Assembly (NCBI GenBank): GCA_031538565.1 | Contig: JAVKLS010000013.1 | Coordinates: forward strand, 1 to 64,000 | Direction: 5' to 3' | DNA from: JASGCK01 sp031538565 | GTDB taxonomy: Bacteria; Pseudomonadota; Gammaproteobacteria; Burkholderiales; Burkholderiaceae_C | Length of the DNA: 64,000 nt | In this document: one piece after another, positions 33,961 through 39,606 of the stretch | How the letters are laid out: each line of letters opens with the position of its first letter | Position numbering within the stretch: position 1 is the first letter of the stretch | Position numbers and translations under genes: made by a program | The notes under the pieces: model-generated | The model's database searches: none | The model's input: the letters and a program-made list of their open reading frames with translations, nothing else | What the model was told of the DNA's origin: nothing

Positions 33961-34266
33961 TTAGCGCTTAAAAATTAACCATGCAGCCAATAGCCCTATA
34001 GCACCCACTAAAACAATTGGACTGACTCCAAGTTTTTGAATAATGGTTTGCTCATTACTAACTGGCTGACCAAGCATAGAGACCGCCTTTAGACCGTTGT
34101 AAATGCTGAATCCGTTTGGATTAGATGAGGCGGAATAGTCATCCATCGTATATGACTGATCACTTGGTAAGCCATCAAAACCCATACCCGTAAAAAATGC
34201 TAGTGTTTTATCTAAGTCGCTAGGTTGATACGGCTTATTTTGTAGTGTTGAATTGACGCTAAACAC
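33961..34266 (-). CDS. 101-residue protein with C-terminal membrane anchor
   Basis: About 78 polar residues (including YTMDDYSASSNPNGFSIYNG) are followed by one C-terminal helix (SPIVLVGAIGLLAAWLIF) and KR. This tail-anchored layout fits a minor protein linking the internal membrane to the capsid in lipid-containing phages. It starts 11 bp after the capsid gene. Function is inferred only from position and topology. Confidence 0.7.
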   Translation of the reverse strand: MFSVNSTLQNKPYQPSDLDKTLAFFTGMGFDGLPSDQSYTMDDYSASSNPNGFSIYNGLKAVSMLGQPVSNEQTIIQKLGVSPIVLVGAIGLLAAWLIFKR

Positions 34267-34277
34267 AGATATCCCCT

Positions 34278-35123
34278 TTAGTAAGAGGCTAAAGAAATAA
34301 GCTCTTCGGTTTCAATCGTGATAGTTTCAGTAGCGCTAAATGTCCCATACAAAATTGCTTGAGAAACACCAGACTGCGGGCGGGTATCCCATACTCGGTC
34401 AGCCATCATGTTGTCTAGCATGAAGTCCATTACAAATAATCCAGTTTGCGGCATCCGACGATTCCAAACCTGCCACTGGTTTGAATCTGTTAGAGAGTGG
34501 TCATAGTCTGGAATACCATTGCGGATGGCCTGAATAGATGTTAAATTACTTGCATAAATAAGCACTCGTTTGAATACTGACCCTCCTCCAGATGGGTCGA
34601 TGTGCGGGACGGACAGTGCAATTTTTTGGCTGGACGCACCAATAACTTGCGTTGCTCGATGGCGGCGATGCATCAAAAATCGGACATTTTTTTCAGCATC
34701 AACGGGCAATGCAGCAGAAATAGCAGCGGATGCTACTAACGTTGGGCTAGTTGCTGCGGAAATGGTTACCTCCATCCTTAGGGATGTAATACCACTCGCA
34801 GCGGACAAATCCCACGCACCTGCGCTAAAAGCGTTCGATGTGCGTCCAGTTTGCTCCATGAAATTGATGAACAAATGTGTTGCGTCCGATGCATTACCTT
34901 TTTGAGCCTCTGATAGGTTTAGTTTTGCACCATCGGTTTCAAAAACAACTTTACCATTTGCTTTAATCTGGATTAGGGTAATCAAAGATTTTGTGAATGT
35001 CGTCCCGCCAAGCGTGAGTAATACGCCCTCCAAACAAAACCCCAAAAGATTATTCATGTCCAACGTGGCAATGCCTGTATTGATGACGTTATTGAATGGG
35101 TTGCATACATAGATTTTTTGCAT
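34278..35123 (-). CDS. putative double-jelly-roll major capsid protein (PM2 P2-like)
   Basis: The 281-residue beta-rich protein is the only good capsid candidate. A strand pattern reads LITLIQIKANGKVVFETDGAKL in the first half, and LRMEVTISAATSPTLVASAA then introduces the second. Later blocks include FKRVLIYASNLTSIQAIRNG and the C-terminal LYGTFSATETITIETEEL. Two similar barrel-like halves, the size (PM2 P2 has 269 residues) and the neighbouring packaging ATPase support a double-jelly-roll fold. AGGAAAAA precedes the ATG. There is no HK97-type protease or scaffold. The fold is inferred from pattern, not computed. Confidence 0.72.
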   Translation of the reverse strand: MQKIYVCNPFNNVINTGIATLDMNNLLGFCLEGVLLTLGGTTFTKSLITLIQIKANGKVVFETDGAKLNLSEAQKGNASDATHLFINFMEQTGRTSNAFSAGAWDLSAASGITSLRMEVTISAATSPTLVASAAISAALPVDAEKNVRFLMHRRHRATQVIGASSQKIALSVPHIDPSGGGSVFKRVLIYASNLTSIQAIRNGIPDYDHSLTDSNQWQVWNRRMPQTGLFVMDFMLDNMMADRVWDTRPQSGVSQAILYGTFSATETITIETEELISLASY

Positions 35124-35156
35124 GGTGTTTTTCCTGTAATCCTGTGTAGATTTAGA

Positions 35157-35330
35157 TTAGCAATTGGGTGTTGTTACAGATTGAATCGCAGGGCCAATTA
35201 CTGGCAGCTGTGCGGCAATCACTATACCCAGAACACCCAAAGCAGCACCCTTAACTGCTTGGTTAGGGATGAACTTGTAAACCGCAAAAGCAGCTCCGGC
35301 CGGTAAAAGAATTTTTGCAAAATTTGGCAT
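35157..35330 (-). CDS. 57-residue membrane protein upstream of the capsid gene
   Basis: The start MPNFAKILLPAGAAFAVYKF is followed by KGAALGVLGIVIAAQLPVIG, giving one or two hydrophobic segments, and it ends TTPNC. AGGAG lies 8 bases before the ATG, strong evidence for translation. Lying between the ATPase and capsid genes, it is probably a small virion membrane protein. It starts 120 bp after the ATPase gene; that gap holds a hairpin and no other credible gene. Confidence 0.65.
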   Translation of the reverse strand: MPNFAKILLPAGAAFAVYKFIPNQAVKGAALGVLGIVIAAQLPVIGPAIQSVTTPNC

Positions 35331-35398
35331 TTTGAATGCTCCTAAAAAATTGGTTATTGAAAGACAGCGCTAATTTTTTATGACTTTGCAAACTTCTC

Positions 35399-35437
35399 AA
35401 AAAGACCCCACTTAGGAGGGTATAAATCAGGGGGGTT
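35399..35437 (-). terminator. possible terminator after the ATPase gene
   Basis: On the minus strand ACCCCCC... and GGGGTC can pair around a loop containing ACCCTCCTAAG, followed by CTTTTTG. The stem is short and alternative pairings exist, so this may be an attenuator separating early and structural genes, or nothing. Confidence 0.35.
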
Positions 35438-35450
35438 ACAAAAATTATTT

Positions 35451-36080
35451 TCAAAATTTAAGCGTTCCGCGAACAACTTTTCCGCGCTGGACATCCATTT
35501 CGATGTAATGCAAATCAGGCAGTTTCAGCAGCTCGTTCCAGTCGCAGCCCAAAAACGTTGCTACAGCTTTTGCATCGGGTATGTTTGCAAGCCTCCCGCA
35601 ATGGATGATGTCAGCGCAGGCGATGAAATCTTTGTCAACACTCGCAGGGCGCTGAGAAGCGCCGATTAGCGTCATGCCCGCGTGTCGACCTAACAAAGAA
35701 GCCTCTCGCCATGCGGGAGGTGCTTTGTTTGCTTTGGTGACAAACGCAAGCTCTTCAACCAACAAGGTGCAGTTTCCAACTGTGCGGGCAGCGCGGCATA
35801 AAAGGTCAAATGCCGCGTCACTTTTTGCGTAATCAACTTGATAGGATACGCGCCAAGCCTTATCACGCATGGCTTGCAACGTATCAATCAAATTTGAGGT
35901 TGGTTTGGCCGTGGCCGCATACTCATGCATATAGTCCCACACAAGCAAGCGTTTTGCGGCGCTAACCTCGGGATGCTTTTTTATCCATGCGCTCTTACCC
36001 GTGCCACGAGCCCCAAATACTGCGATTACCTTTGCCTTGCTACTCGTCCGCTGCGGGCTCGTCGTCTTTTGCTTTGTCAT
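35451..36080 (-). CDS. genome-packaging ATPase (FtsK/HerA superfamily, P9-like)
   Basis: A P-loop ATPase of 209 residues. Walker A GARGTGKS is at 23-30, Walker B CTLLVEEL at about 104-111, and a sensor motif IGASQRP near 139-145, followed by ADIIHCGRLANIPDAKAV. This compact form matches the packaging ATPases of PM2, PRD1 and other double-jelly-roll viruses. Filamentous-phage Zot proteins are related but longer, with a membrane helix that is missing here. The start at 36080 (MTKQKTTSPQ) has GGA 8 bases upstream and overlaps the preceding gene by 41 bp. Confidence 0.82.
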   Translation of the reverse strand: MTKQKTTSPQRTSSKAKVIAVFGARGTGKSAWIKKHPEVSAAKRLLVWDYMHEYAATAKPTSNLIDTLQAMRDKAWRVSYQVDYAKSDAAFDLLCRAARTVGNCTLLVEELAFVTKANKAPPAWREASLLGRHAGMTLIGASQRPASVDKDFIACADIIHCGRLANIPDAKAVATFLGCDWNELLKLPDLHYIEMDVQRGKVVRGTLKF

Positions 36081-36471
36081 TGCTAATCCGTTTTTCAGCT
36101 GCGCCCTGCGCTGATACATAGCCCATAAGCAAAGGGAGGCACGCCATCGCTAGGGCACCCTCCTCTGGGTAGTCAGCTACGACAGGCATCAACTTTGCAA
36201 GATATTTATTAACGACTGGCGGCACAGCATCCGCTACCGCTTTTAACGATGCGTCCGTCCACTCACGTTCAATCTCTGGCAGCCCGCGCGCTACCCTTGC
36301 ACGCACTGCTTTTAGCAAGCCAAGCGCCACGTTTGCAAATGCGGCAAACATGGCGGCATTGTCAACCTCAGGGGTTGGCTGCGCGGCACTATCTACTCCA
36401 CCCGATGGCTGACTATTTTCCGAATCAATCGCAGCAGCTTGTATACCTAGTTGTTCAAGTGGGTCAGTCAT
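36040..36471 (-). CDS. 143-residue hypothetical protein
   Basis: An acidic Gln/Ser/Pro-rich N-terminus (1-38) is followed by an alpha-helical region (MFAAFANVALGLLKAVRARV) and a hydrophobic helix (LAMACLPLLMGYVSAQG) near residue 115. The charged tail ends KDDEPAADE. The start overlaps the zinc-ribbon gene (ATGA), and the 3' end overlaps the ATPase gene, so the three are coupled. It could be a virion or packaging accessory protein. No homolog is recognised. Confidence 0.65.
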   Translation of the reverse strand: MTDPLEQLGIQAAAIDSENSQPSGGVDSAAQPTPEVDNAAMFAAFANVALGLLKAVRARVARGLPEIEREWTDASLKAVADAVPPVVNKYLAKLMPVVADYPEEGALAMACLPLLMGYVSAQGAAEKRISNDKAKDDEPAADE

Positions 36472-36764
36472 AGCGCCCCCAAATTAAAAACCGAATTCAC
36501 CTGCTTAGTAGGGGGGGGTTCTTTGGCTGTTTCAGTAACCCCCTTATGGGGGGTATTTTTAGGGGTACTTATAGGGGCTGGTTCGTCCTCCTCTAAGGGG
36601 GTCATTTTTGCACGTATATCGCGCGCCAATTTAGACCCAGCTTTGGCAAATGCAGTAAGGTCGCATCGGTGGCATCTAAGGGTGATTGTGTGTCCAGTTG
36701 ACTCGCTAACTGTCGCCTCGCTGTTGTTGCAATGAGGGCATTTTGTGTAGCCGATTTTTGCCAT
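36468..36764 (-). CDS. zinc-ribbon protein
   Basis: The 98-residue product has CPHC (C9, C12) and CHRC (C31, C34) flanking a short beta hairpin, a four-Cys zinc ribbon like those in small phage DNA-binding or transcription proteins. From about residue 55 the tail is Pro/Thr/Glu-rich. A G8 tract at 36510-36517 and further G runs at 36547-36587 lie in the tail-coding part. It is probably an early regulatory or replication protein. Confidence 0.75.
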   Translation of the reverse strand: MAKIGYTKCPHCNNSEATVSESTGHTITLRCHRCDLTAFAKAGSKLARDIRAKMTPLEEDEPAPISTPKNTPHKGVTETAKEPPPTKQVNSVFNLGAL

Positions 36765-36766
36765 GA

Positions 36767-36922
36767 TTAGCCTTTATTCTTTAGTTGCTCGATATCCCGC
36801 TCTTGCTTGTCTATGGCCGAAGCCATAGCTAGTAGCAAATCCTTAAACGGCTTAGGCACTAACGCCGCCTGTGGCAACGCTAGAGCACTTTGAGCCTGTG
36901 GTTTAAGCGGCTGCGGCTGCAT
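36767..36922 (-). CDS. 51-residue hypothetical protein
   Basis: The frame starts MQPQPLKPQAQSALALPQAA and ends in a charged helix (IDKQERDIEQLKNKG). It overlaps the end of the upstream 70-codon gene by 20 bp and stops 2 bp before the zinc-ribbon gene. There is no strong ribosome-binding site; tight packing and reasonable composition are the main support. A conserved short alpha-helical protein is possible. Confidence 0.45.
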   Translation of the reverse strand: MQPQPLKPQAQSALALPQAALVPKPFKDLLLAMASAIDKQERDIEQLKNKG

Positions 36923-37115
36923 CTGTGTGCTGGTCAGCATCTACGGCGGCGGCGGGGATTGTTTGAGCCTCTTCGCGCTCAATTTGAGCCTTAAGCAAGG
37001 CGATATTTGATGCGCGGTCACGGCCCTGGCGTTCGCCGTCGCTGAAAAGGCTGGCGGCGTGTGTGTCTTTGAGATTATCCAAATGGCACTTTAGTGCGTC
37101 TAAAAATTTGTTCAT
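36903..37115 (-). CDS. 70-residue hypothetical protein
   Basis: A helical, charged protein starting MNKFLDALKCHLDNLKDTHA, with an Ala-rich C-terminus. AAAAGG lies 8 bases before the ATG. It is the first gene left of the origin-like region, so it probably opens the structural transcript. Function unknown. Confidence 0.6.
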   Translation of the reverse strand: MNKFLDALKCHLDNLKDTHAASLFSDGERQGRDRASNIALLKAQIEREEAQTIPAAAVDADQHTDAAAAA

Positions 37116-37337
37116 GGTGTTAGCCTTTTAAAAAGCCAACCCCATCCCGCCGCGCGGGTCAAATAATACCCGATTTAAGGCGGTTTTTAGAGCGCGCCTA
37201 TGACTGAGGGTGTAAAAACAAAATAAACGGCTGTTTGACTCCTTAAAACGCCTTGGATGATGTTTGTGGCGGGAGGTTTGATGTCAAAAAAGTCCCCTCC
37301 CTCACTGATTAACGGTTTTAGGTGAGCCCGTAGGGCG

Positions 37338-37558
37338 AGGGCGAAGCCCTGCGGCGTAAGCCGCTTCAATGACCCCAGCTCACGGCGAAGCCGCTATTGT
37401 GAATAAACCTGTTGATAACTTTGTGCTTAACTGGGTGTCTACGCGCACGTAGTAGTAATGAATTCAGTCTTTGATACCCCTGCCGCAGACCCTGCCGCTT
37501 ATCTGTTGCTACGCCATGACTGGCGCGGGTTTGACCCTGCCGTAGACCCTGCCGCGTA
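37338..37558. other. origin-like region: hairpins, DnaA-like boxes and direct repeats
   Basis: Three hairpins occur in a row: agggc-gaa-gccct (37338-37350), gcggc-gtaa-gccgc (37351-37364) and cggc-gaa-gccg (37383-37393). Then come tgtgaataa (37398-37406) and tgttgataa (37410-37418), each one mismatch from a DnaA box. The palindrome ctacgcgcacgtag is at 37439-37452. A 24-25-bp block of two ccctgccg units near 37478-37502 recurs at 37535-37558. No convincing gene fills 37116-37578. The arrangement suggests a plasmid-like replication origin or a control region. A weak 51-codon plus-strand frame (37458-37613) covers the repeats. Confidence 0.5.
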
Positions 37559-37578
37559 TTTATATAGACGCGACAAAT

Positions 37579-37938
37579 TTAACTGGGTTCTTTTGGGAAT
37601 TTTCTGGGGGTGACTTTTAGCCTTAATTGCCCCTGCTCAAGGTTTTTTAAACCCCTGCGGACGAGCCCACACGCAATTAAATCGTCTAATGCGCGGCGCA
37701 CTTGCGACAGGGTCGGGGCACGCATACGATTGCCCCGATCAGGCGCGGGAGGGGTAAGCAGCTCGATTAGACGGGCGTAGTTAGATAGGCATTCACCGCT
37801 GCTAAAGTCGCTATGAATGACGATTAGCATATACAGCGCAGCCGCCAAAGGGTGGCGCAGCACGTTGTAGAGGACATTGAGTTCCTGCATGTTTAGCCAA
37901 AGAAAATCAGGGGTGCGAAGCCCTGCGATGCGCTCCAT
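37579..37938 (-). CDS. winged-helix DNA-binding protein, possible replication initiator
   Basis: The 119-residue protein has a compact helical start (MQELNVLYNVLRHPLAAALY), then a winged-helix-like segment (TLSQVRRALDDLIACGLVRR) and a basic C-terminus. It is coupled to the preceding gene by TAATG and stops next to the repeat array of the origin-like region. That position and fold are consistent with a replication initiator or regulator binding those repeats. No rolling-circle or known Rep motif is present. Confidence 0.6.
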   Translation of the reverse strand: MERIAGLRTPDFLWLNMQELNVLYNVLRHPLAAALYMLIVIHSDFSSGECLSNYARLIELLTPPAPDRGNRMRAPTLSQVRRALDDLIACGLVRRGLKNLEQGQLRLKVTPRKFPKEPS

Positions 37939-38135
37939 TATTGGGCAAACATCTCTAGCGCTTTGGCAAGCGCGCGCGCATCTTGCGGCATTAGGACAAT
38001 GGGGATATGCACCCCGTTGTCGTATACAGTCAACACGATGCGGTCACCGATGTTTGGAACGACAAAATGCTCAATGGTTGCGTTTATTGACCGCCCTTGC
38101 AAGTCAACGGCGGAAAGCGGCATGGATGCGCTCAT
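37938..38135 (-). CDS. 65-residue hypothetical early protein
   Basis: Start MSASMPLSAVDLQGRSINAT, then alternating strands (HFVVPNIGDRIVLTVYDNG) and a C-terminal helix (QDARALAKALEMFAQ). Its 5' end is one copy of a 20-bp repeat that recurs at 38673-38692, where it begins another frame (MSESMPL). It is coupled to the winged-helix gene. An in-frame extension up to 38294 is antisense to the next gene and is rejected. Confidence 0.6.
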   Translation of the reverse strand: MSASMPLSAVDLQGRSINATIEHFVVPNIGDRIVLTVYDNGVHIPIVLMPQDARALAKALEMFAQ

Positions 38136-38692
38136 ATACCGCCCCCTATACTGCTCAATTTTGAAGGTAGGCCTGCACCATGCCAGATACACAATCGACT
38201 CAAACCGATGAACCTGCCAAAGCGGGTGTTGCGCACCATAAAACAGAAACCGTCCACACCGACTACGAGAAAATCGTGGCGGCATTCGCGCCAATCGCTA
38301 AGGACTTTGCGCCAGTTGTGGCGGCGTGGCGCACGGCTGAAGCGGAAAAGACAAAGACTACCGAAGGAGAGATTAGCCGCCGCCTTCTCTACAGCAACGT
38401 CACCATGATGCTTATTGTGGGTTGCATCTGTGGGCTTGCTGGTGTCGCCTTGTGCTTCAACCAAACAGCATCCGCCGAGAAAGTTGTTATTGGTTTGCTC
38501 GCCTTCTTGGGTGGGTTTAGCGCTAGACGCTGATGGATACAGCGGCGACGACAAGACGCTGAGAGCCCCCCTTGTTGCCAATATGCCAAATGCGATATAA
38601 CCAGCGACTTCAAAGAAGCTGGGGCTTTGGTGATGCGGCTGATGGCATTCGCAATCAGAAAAATCATGGTCTAGCGGCATGGATTCGCTCAT
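38132..38692 (-). CDS. uncertain 186-codon frame antisense to the cassette gene
   Basis: The frame starts MSESMPLDHDF with an ATGA overlap and ends with another ATGA overlap, so it fits the chain of coupled leftward genes. Residues 1-63 (with a hydrophobic stretch FFEVAGYIAFGILATRGAL) lie outside the opposite gene. The rest is fully antisense to 38180-38533 and is rich in Cys, Trp, His and Arg, like a shadow frame. Either only the first third is meaningful or none of it is. Confidence 0.25.
   Translation of the reverse strand: MSESMPLDHDFSDCECHQPHHQSPSFFEVAGYIAFGILATRGALSVLSSPLYPSASSAKPTQEGEQTNNNFLGGCCLVEAQGDTSKPTDATHNKHHGDVAVEKAAANLSFGSLCLFRFSRAPRRHNWRKVLSDWRECRHDFLVVGVDGFCFMVRNTRFGRFIGLSRLCIWHGAGLPSKLSSIGGGI
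38180..38533 (+). CDS. 117-residue membrane protein in reversed cassette (moron-like)
   Basis: A hydrophilic N-terminus (TQSTQTDEPAKAGVAHHKTE) is followed by an amphipathic helix (KIVAAFAPIAKDFAPVVAAW) and a charged segment. Two C-terminal membrane helices follow: NVTMMLIVGCICGLAGVALC and VVIGLLAFLGGFS. It is the only rightward gene between the recombinase and the HTH gene. Composition and topology look genuine. As a separately oriented, repeat-flanked gene it could be a lysogenic conversion or superinfection-exclusion factor; that is inference. Confidence 0.7.
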   Translation: MPDTQSTQTDEPAKAGVAHHKTETVHTDYEKIVAAFAPIAKDFAPVVAAWRTAEAEKTKTTEGEISRRLLYSNVTMMLIVGCICGLAGVALCFNQTASAEKVVIGLLAFLGGFSARR

Positions 38693-38868
38693 GCTGCACT
38701 GCCATGCACTAGCTTGATATTGTTCGCAGCTAGACCATCAATAATTTTGTCGGTAGCCCATAACCAACTCATCCAGTGCTCGTCTGAGCATTCGCTGACC
38801 ATTCCATTTTCGCAAAGAGATTCAAAAATAATCTCTGCGATTCGCTCTCTCAAAATAATAGCTGTCAT
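38689..38868 (-). CDS. 59-residue hypothetical early protein
   Basis: The product starts MTAIILRERIAEIIFESLCE and contains HWMSWLWATDKIIDGLAANN, the style of a small phage protein with an amphipathic helix. A strong GGGAGGGGG-type ribosome-binding site precedes the ATG. It is the first leftward gene after the control region and presumably the first early gene. Function unknown. Confidence 0.65.
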   Translation of the reverse strand: MTAIILRERIAEIIFESLCENGMVSECSDEHWMSWLWATDKIIDGLAANNIKLVHGSAA

Positions 38869-39043
38869 TATTGTCCCCCTCCCCCGCTCTCGTGTAACCC
38901 AATTACCCTGCGCAATAGGGTGTCAAGGCGGTTGCGCGGCTGCGGATGAGATTGACGGGGGTTTGAGATGTCCATAGCCCCGCCTTGACGGGGTGAACTT
39001 TATATGAATAGCATCAGATATGCAATACCTTCCATATATGGCA

Positions 39044-39062
39044 GCATGAACTGGGTTCATGC
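39044..39062. promoter_or_regulatory. operator-like palindrome upstream of the HTH gene
   Basis: GCATGAAC and GTTCATGC form a perfect 8-bp inverted repeat with a 3-base spacer, 36 bp before the HTH gene start. A -10-like tactat follows at 39064-39069. A second palindrome ccatatatgg lies at 39032-39041. The interval 38869-39098 is the divergent control region between the leftward early genes and the HTH gene and contains no other gene. Autoregulatory repressor binding is the natural reading. Confidence 0.6.
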
Positions 39063-39098
39063 ATACTATATCCCTACATTGTTTTAAGGGGTTTTGAA

Positions 39099-39542
39099 AT
39101 GCTGCAAATTGGAGAAATGCTAGATAGAGCAAGGGTTTTGAATGGATTACCCTCAGATTACAAGTTGGCTTTGGTCATGGGTGTTGACTGGAAAAGTTTG
39201 AACAATTACCGCCAAAATAAAACCCTACCAAATGTGAGGGTAATAAGCAAAATCGCGCAATTAACGGGGGATGACCCGTACTTGATGACAGCTCAAGTTG
39301 AGTTTGAACGCGCAAAAGACGAAGAGACCCGCACGATATGGGCAGGCATAGCCGAACGCCTTAAACTGACCGCTAAAACGGCGCAAAGCGGGTTTGCCCG
39401 CGTGGGCATGATGGTGTGCCTTGCCTTGGTGGCTGGCTTGCTGACGCTGGGTAGCGCCGCTGCCCATGCTGGGCCAAATCAAATTGGCGGAAACGGAGGG
39501 ATTCGAACCCTCGATGGGGCTCAACACCCCATACTCCCTTAG
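39099..39542 (+). CDS. HTH regulator (DUF3693-like) whose 3' end spans attR
   Basis: Residues 1-65 form a small helix-turn-helix domain (EMLDRARVLNGLPSDYKLAL, then VDWKSLNNYRQNKTLPNVRV), followed by a helical linker (FERAKDEETRTIWAGIAERL). A membrane segment (VGMMVCLALVAGLLTLGSA) lies near 102-120. This matches phage DUF3693-type regulators with a C-terminal helix. Codons 122-133 are the att core, and codons 134-147 are antisense tRNA-Ser. In the circular genome the frame would instead run 27 codons into 29555-29638, giving 160 residues. AAGGGG precedes the ATG. A repressor role is inferred. Confidence 0.75.
   Translation: MLQIGEMLDRARVLNGLPSDYKLALVMGVDWKSLNNYRQNKTLPNVRVISKIAQLTGDDPYLMTAQVEFERAKDEETRTIWAGIAERLKLTAKTAQSGFARVGMMVCLALVAGLLTLGSAAAHAGPNQIGGNGGIRTLDGAQHPILP
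39464..39497. other. attR: right copy of the 34-bp attachment core
   Basis: Identical to 29521-29554. The last 13 bp (39485-39497) are the 3' end of tRNA-Ser including the encoded CCA, so integration restores an intact tRNA gene. The first 21 bp are downstream sequence carried by both element and target. Confidence 0.92.
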
Positions 39543-39577
39543 CAGGGGAGCACCTTCGGCCACTCGGTCACGTTTCC
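39485..39577 (-). tRNA. tRNA-Ser, anticodon GCU
   Basis: A 93-nt serine tRNA with a long variable arm. The acceptor stem GGAAACG pairs with CGTTTCC, then discriminator G and an encoded CCA. The anticodon loop CTGCTAA (anticodon GCT) reads AGC and AGU codons, and the T-arm is GGTTCGAATCC. It is intact and serves as the prophage attachment gene. lysC lies downstream of its 5' end on the same strand. Confidence 0.97.
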
Positions 39578-39606
39578 TAGGCCCTCTTCAAAAAGAGAAG
39601 GCTGAA

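Larger units (their letters stand above)
38116..38692. repeat. 20-bp near-identical direct repeats flanking a reversed cassette
   Basis: agcggcatggatgcgctcat (38116-38135) and agcggcatggattcgctcat (38673-38692) differ at one base. Each contains the start codon of a leftward frame. The 537 bp between them carry a rightward gene in an otherwise leftward block. Removing the interval would rejoin the 59-codon gene to the 65-codon gene with an ATGA overlap, as if the cassette had been inserted or the start region duplicated. Confidence 0.65.
29521..39497. mobile_element. tailless (PM2/corticovirus-like) prophage integrated in tRNA-Ser
   Basis: The element is 9,943 bp per unit, counted from one att core to the other. 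It contains a serine recombinase, about 24 mostly leftward and overlapping small genes, a packaging ATPase, a candidate double-jelly-roll capsid protein, a holin-like protein, an endolysin, an HTH regulator and an origin-like region. Terminase, portal and tail genes are absent, as are filamentous-phage adsorption and rolling-circle replication genes. Established knowledge: an ATPase plus double-jelly-roll capsid protein plus many small membrane proteins is the core of PM2-like and related viruses, and the PM2 genome is about 10 kb. Assignment to a named family is inference. Confidence 0.85.

Noticed and set aside
35263..35454. 63-codon minus-strand frame after the ATPase
   Set aside because: TTG start, poor composition, and it overlaps the 57-residue membrane protein, which has a strong ribosome-binding site.
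37187..37369. 60-codon minus-strand frame
   Set aside because: It needs a TTG start without a ribosome-binding site and runs through the hairpin cluster.
37458..37613. 51-codon plus-strand frame with internal repeat
   Set aside because: It has no ribosome-binding site, lies against the direction of the operon and overlaps the next gene's 3' end. The repeats are better explained as DNA sites, although a peptide cannot be excluded.
37938..38294. Longer start for the 65-residue early protein
   Set aside because: The extra 53 codons are antisense to the cassette gene and unlike a protein start; ATG 38135 gives the tight coupling seen elsewhere.
29521..39497. Filamentous (inovirus) prophage, taking the ATPase as Zot
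   Set aside because: The ATPase lacks the membrane helix and length of Zot, no rolling-circle initiator or adsorption protein is seen, and the element encodes an endolysin and a holin-like protein, which filamentous phages do not need.
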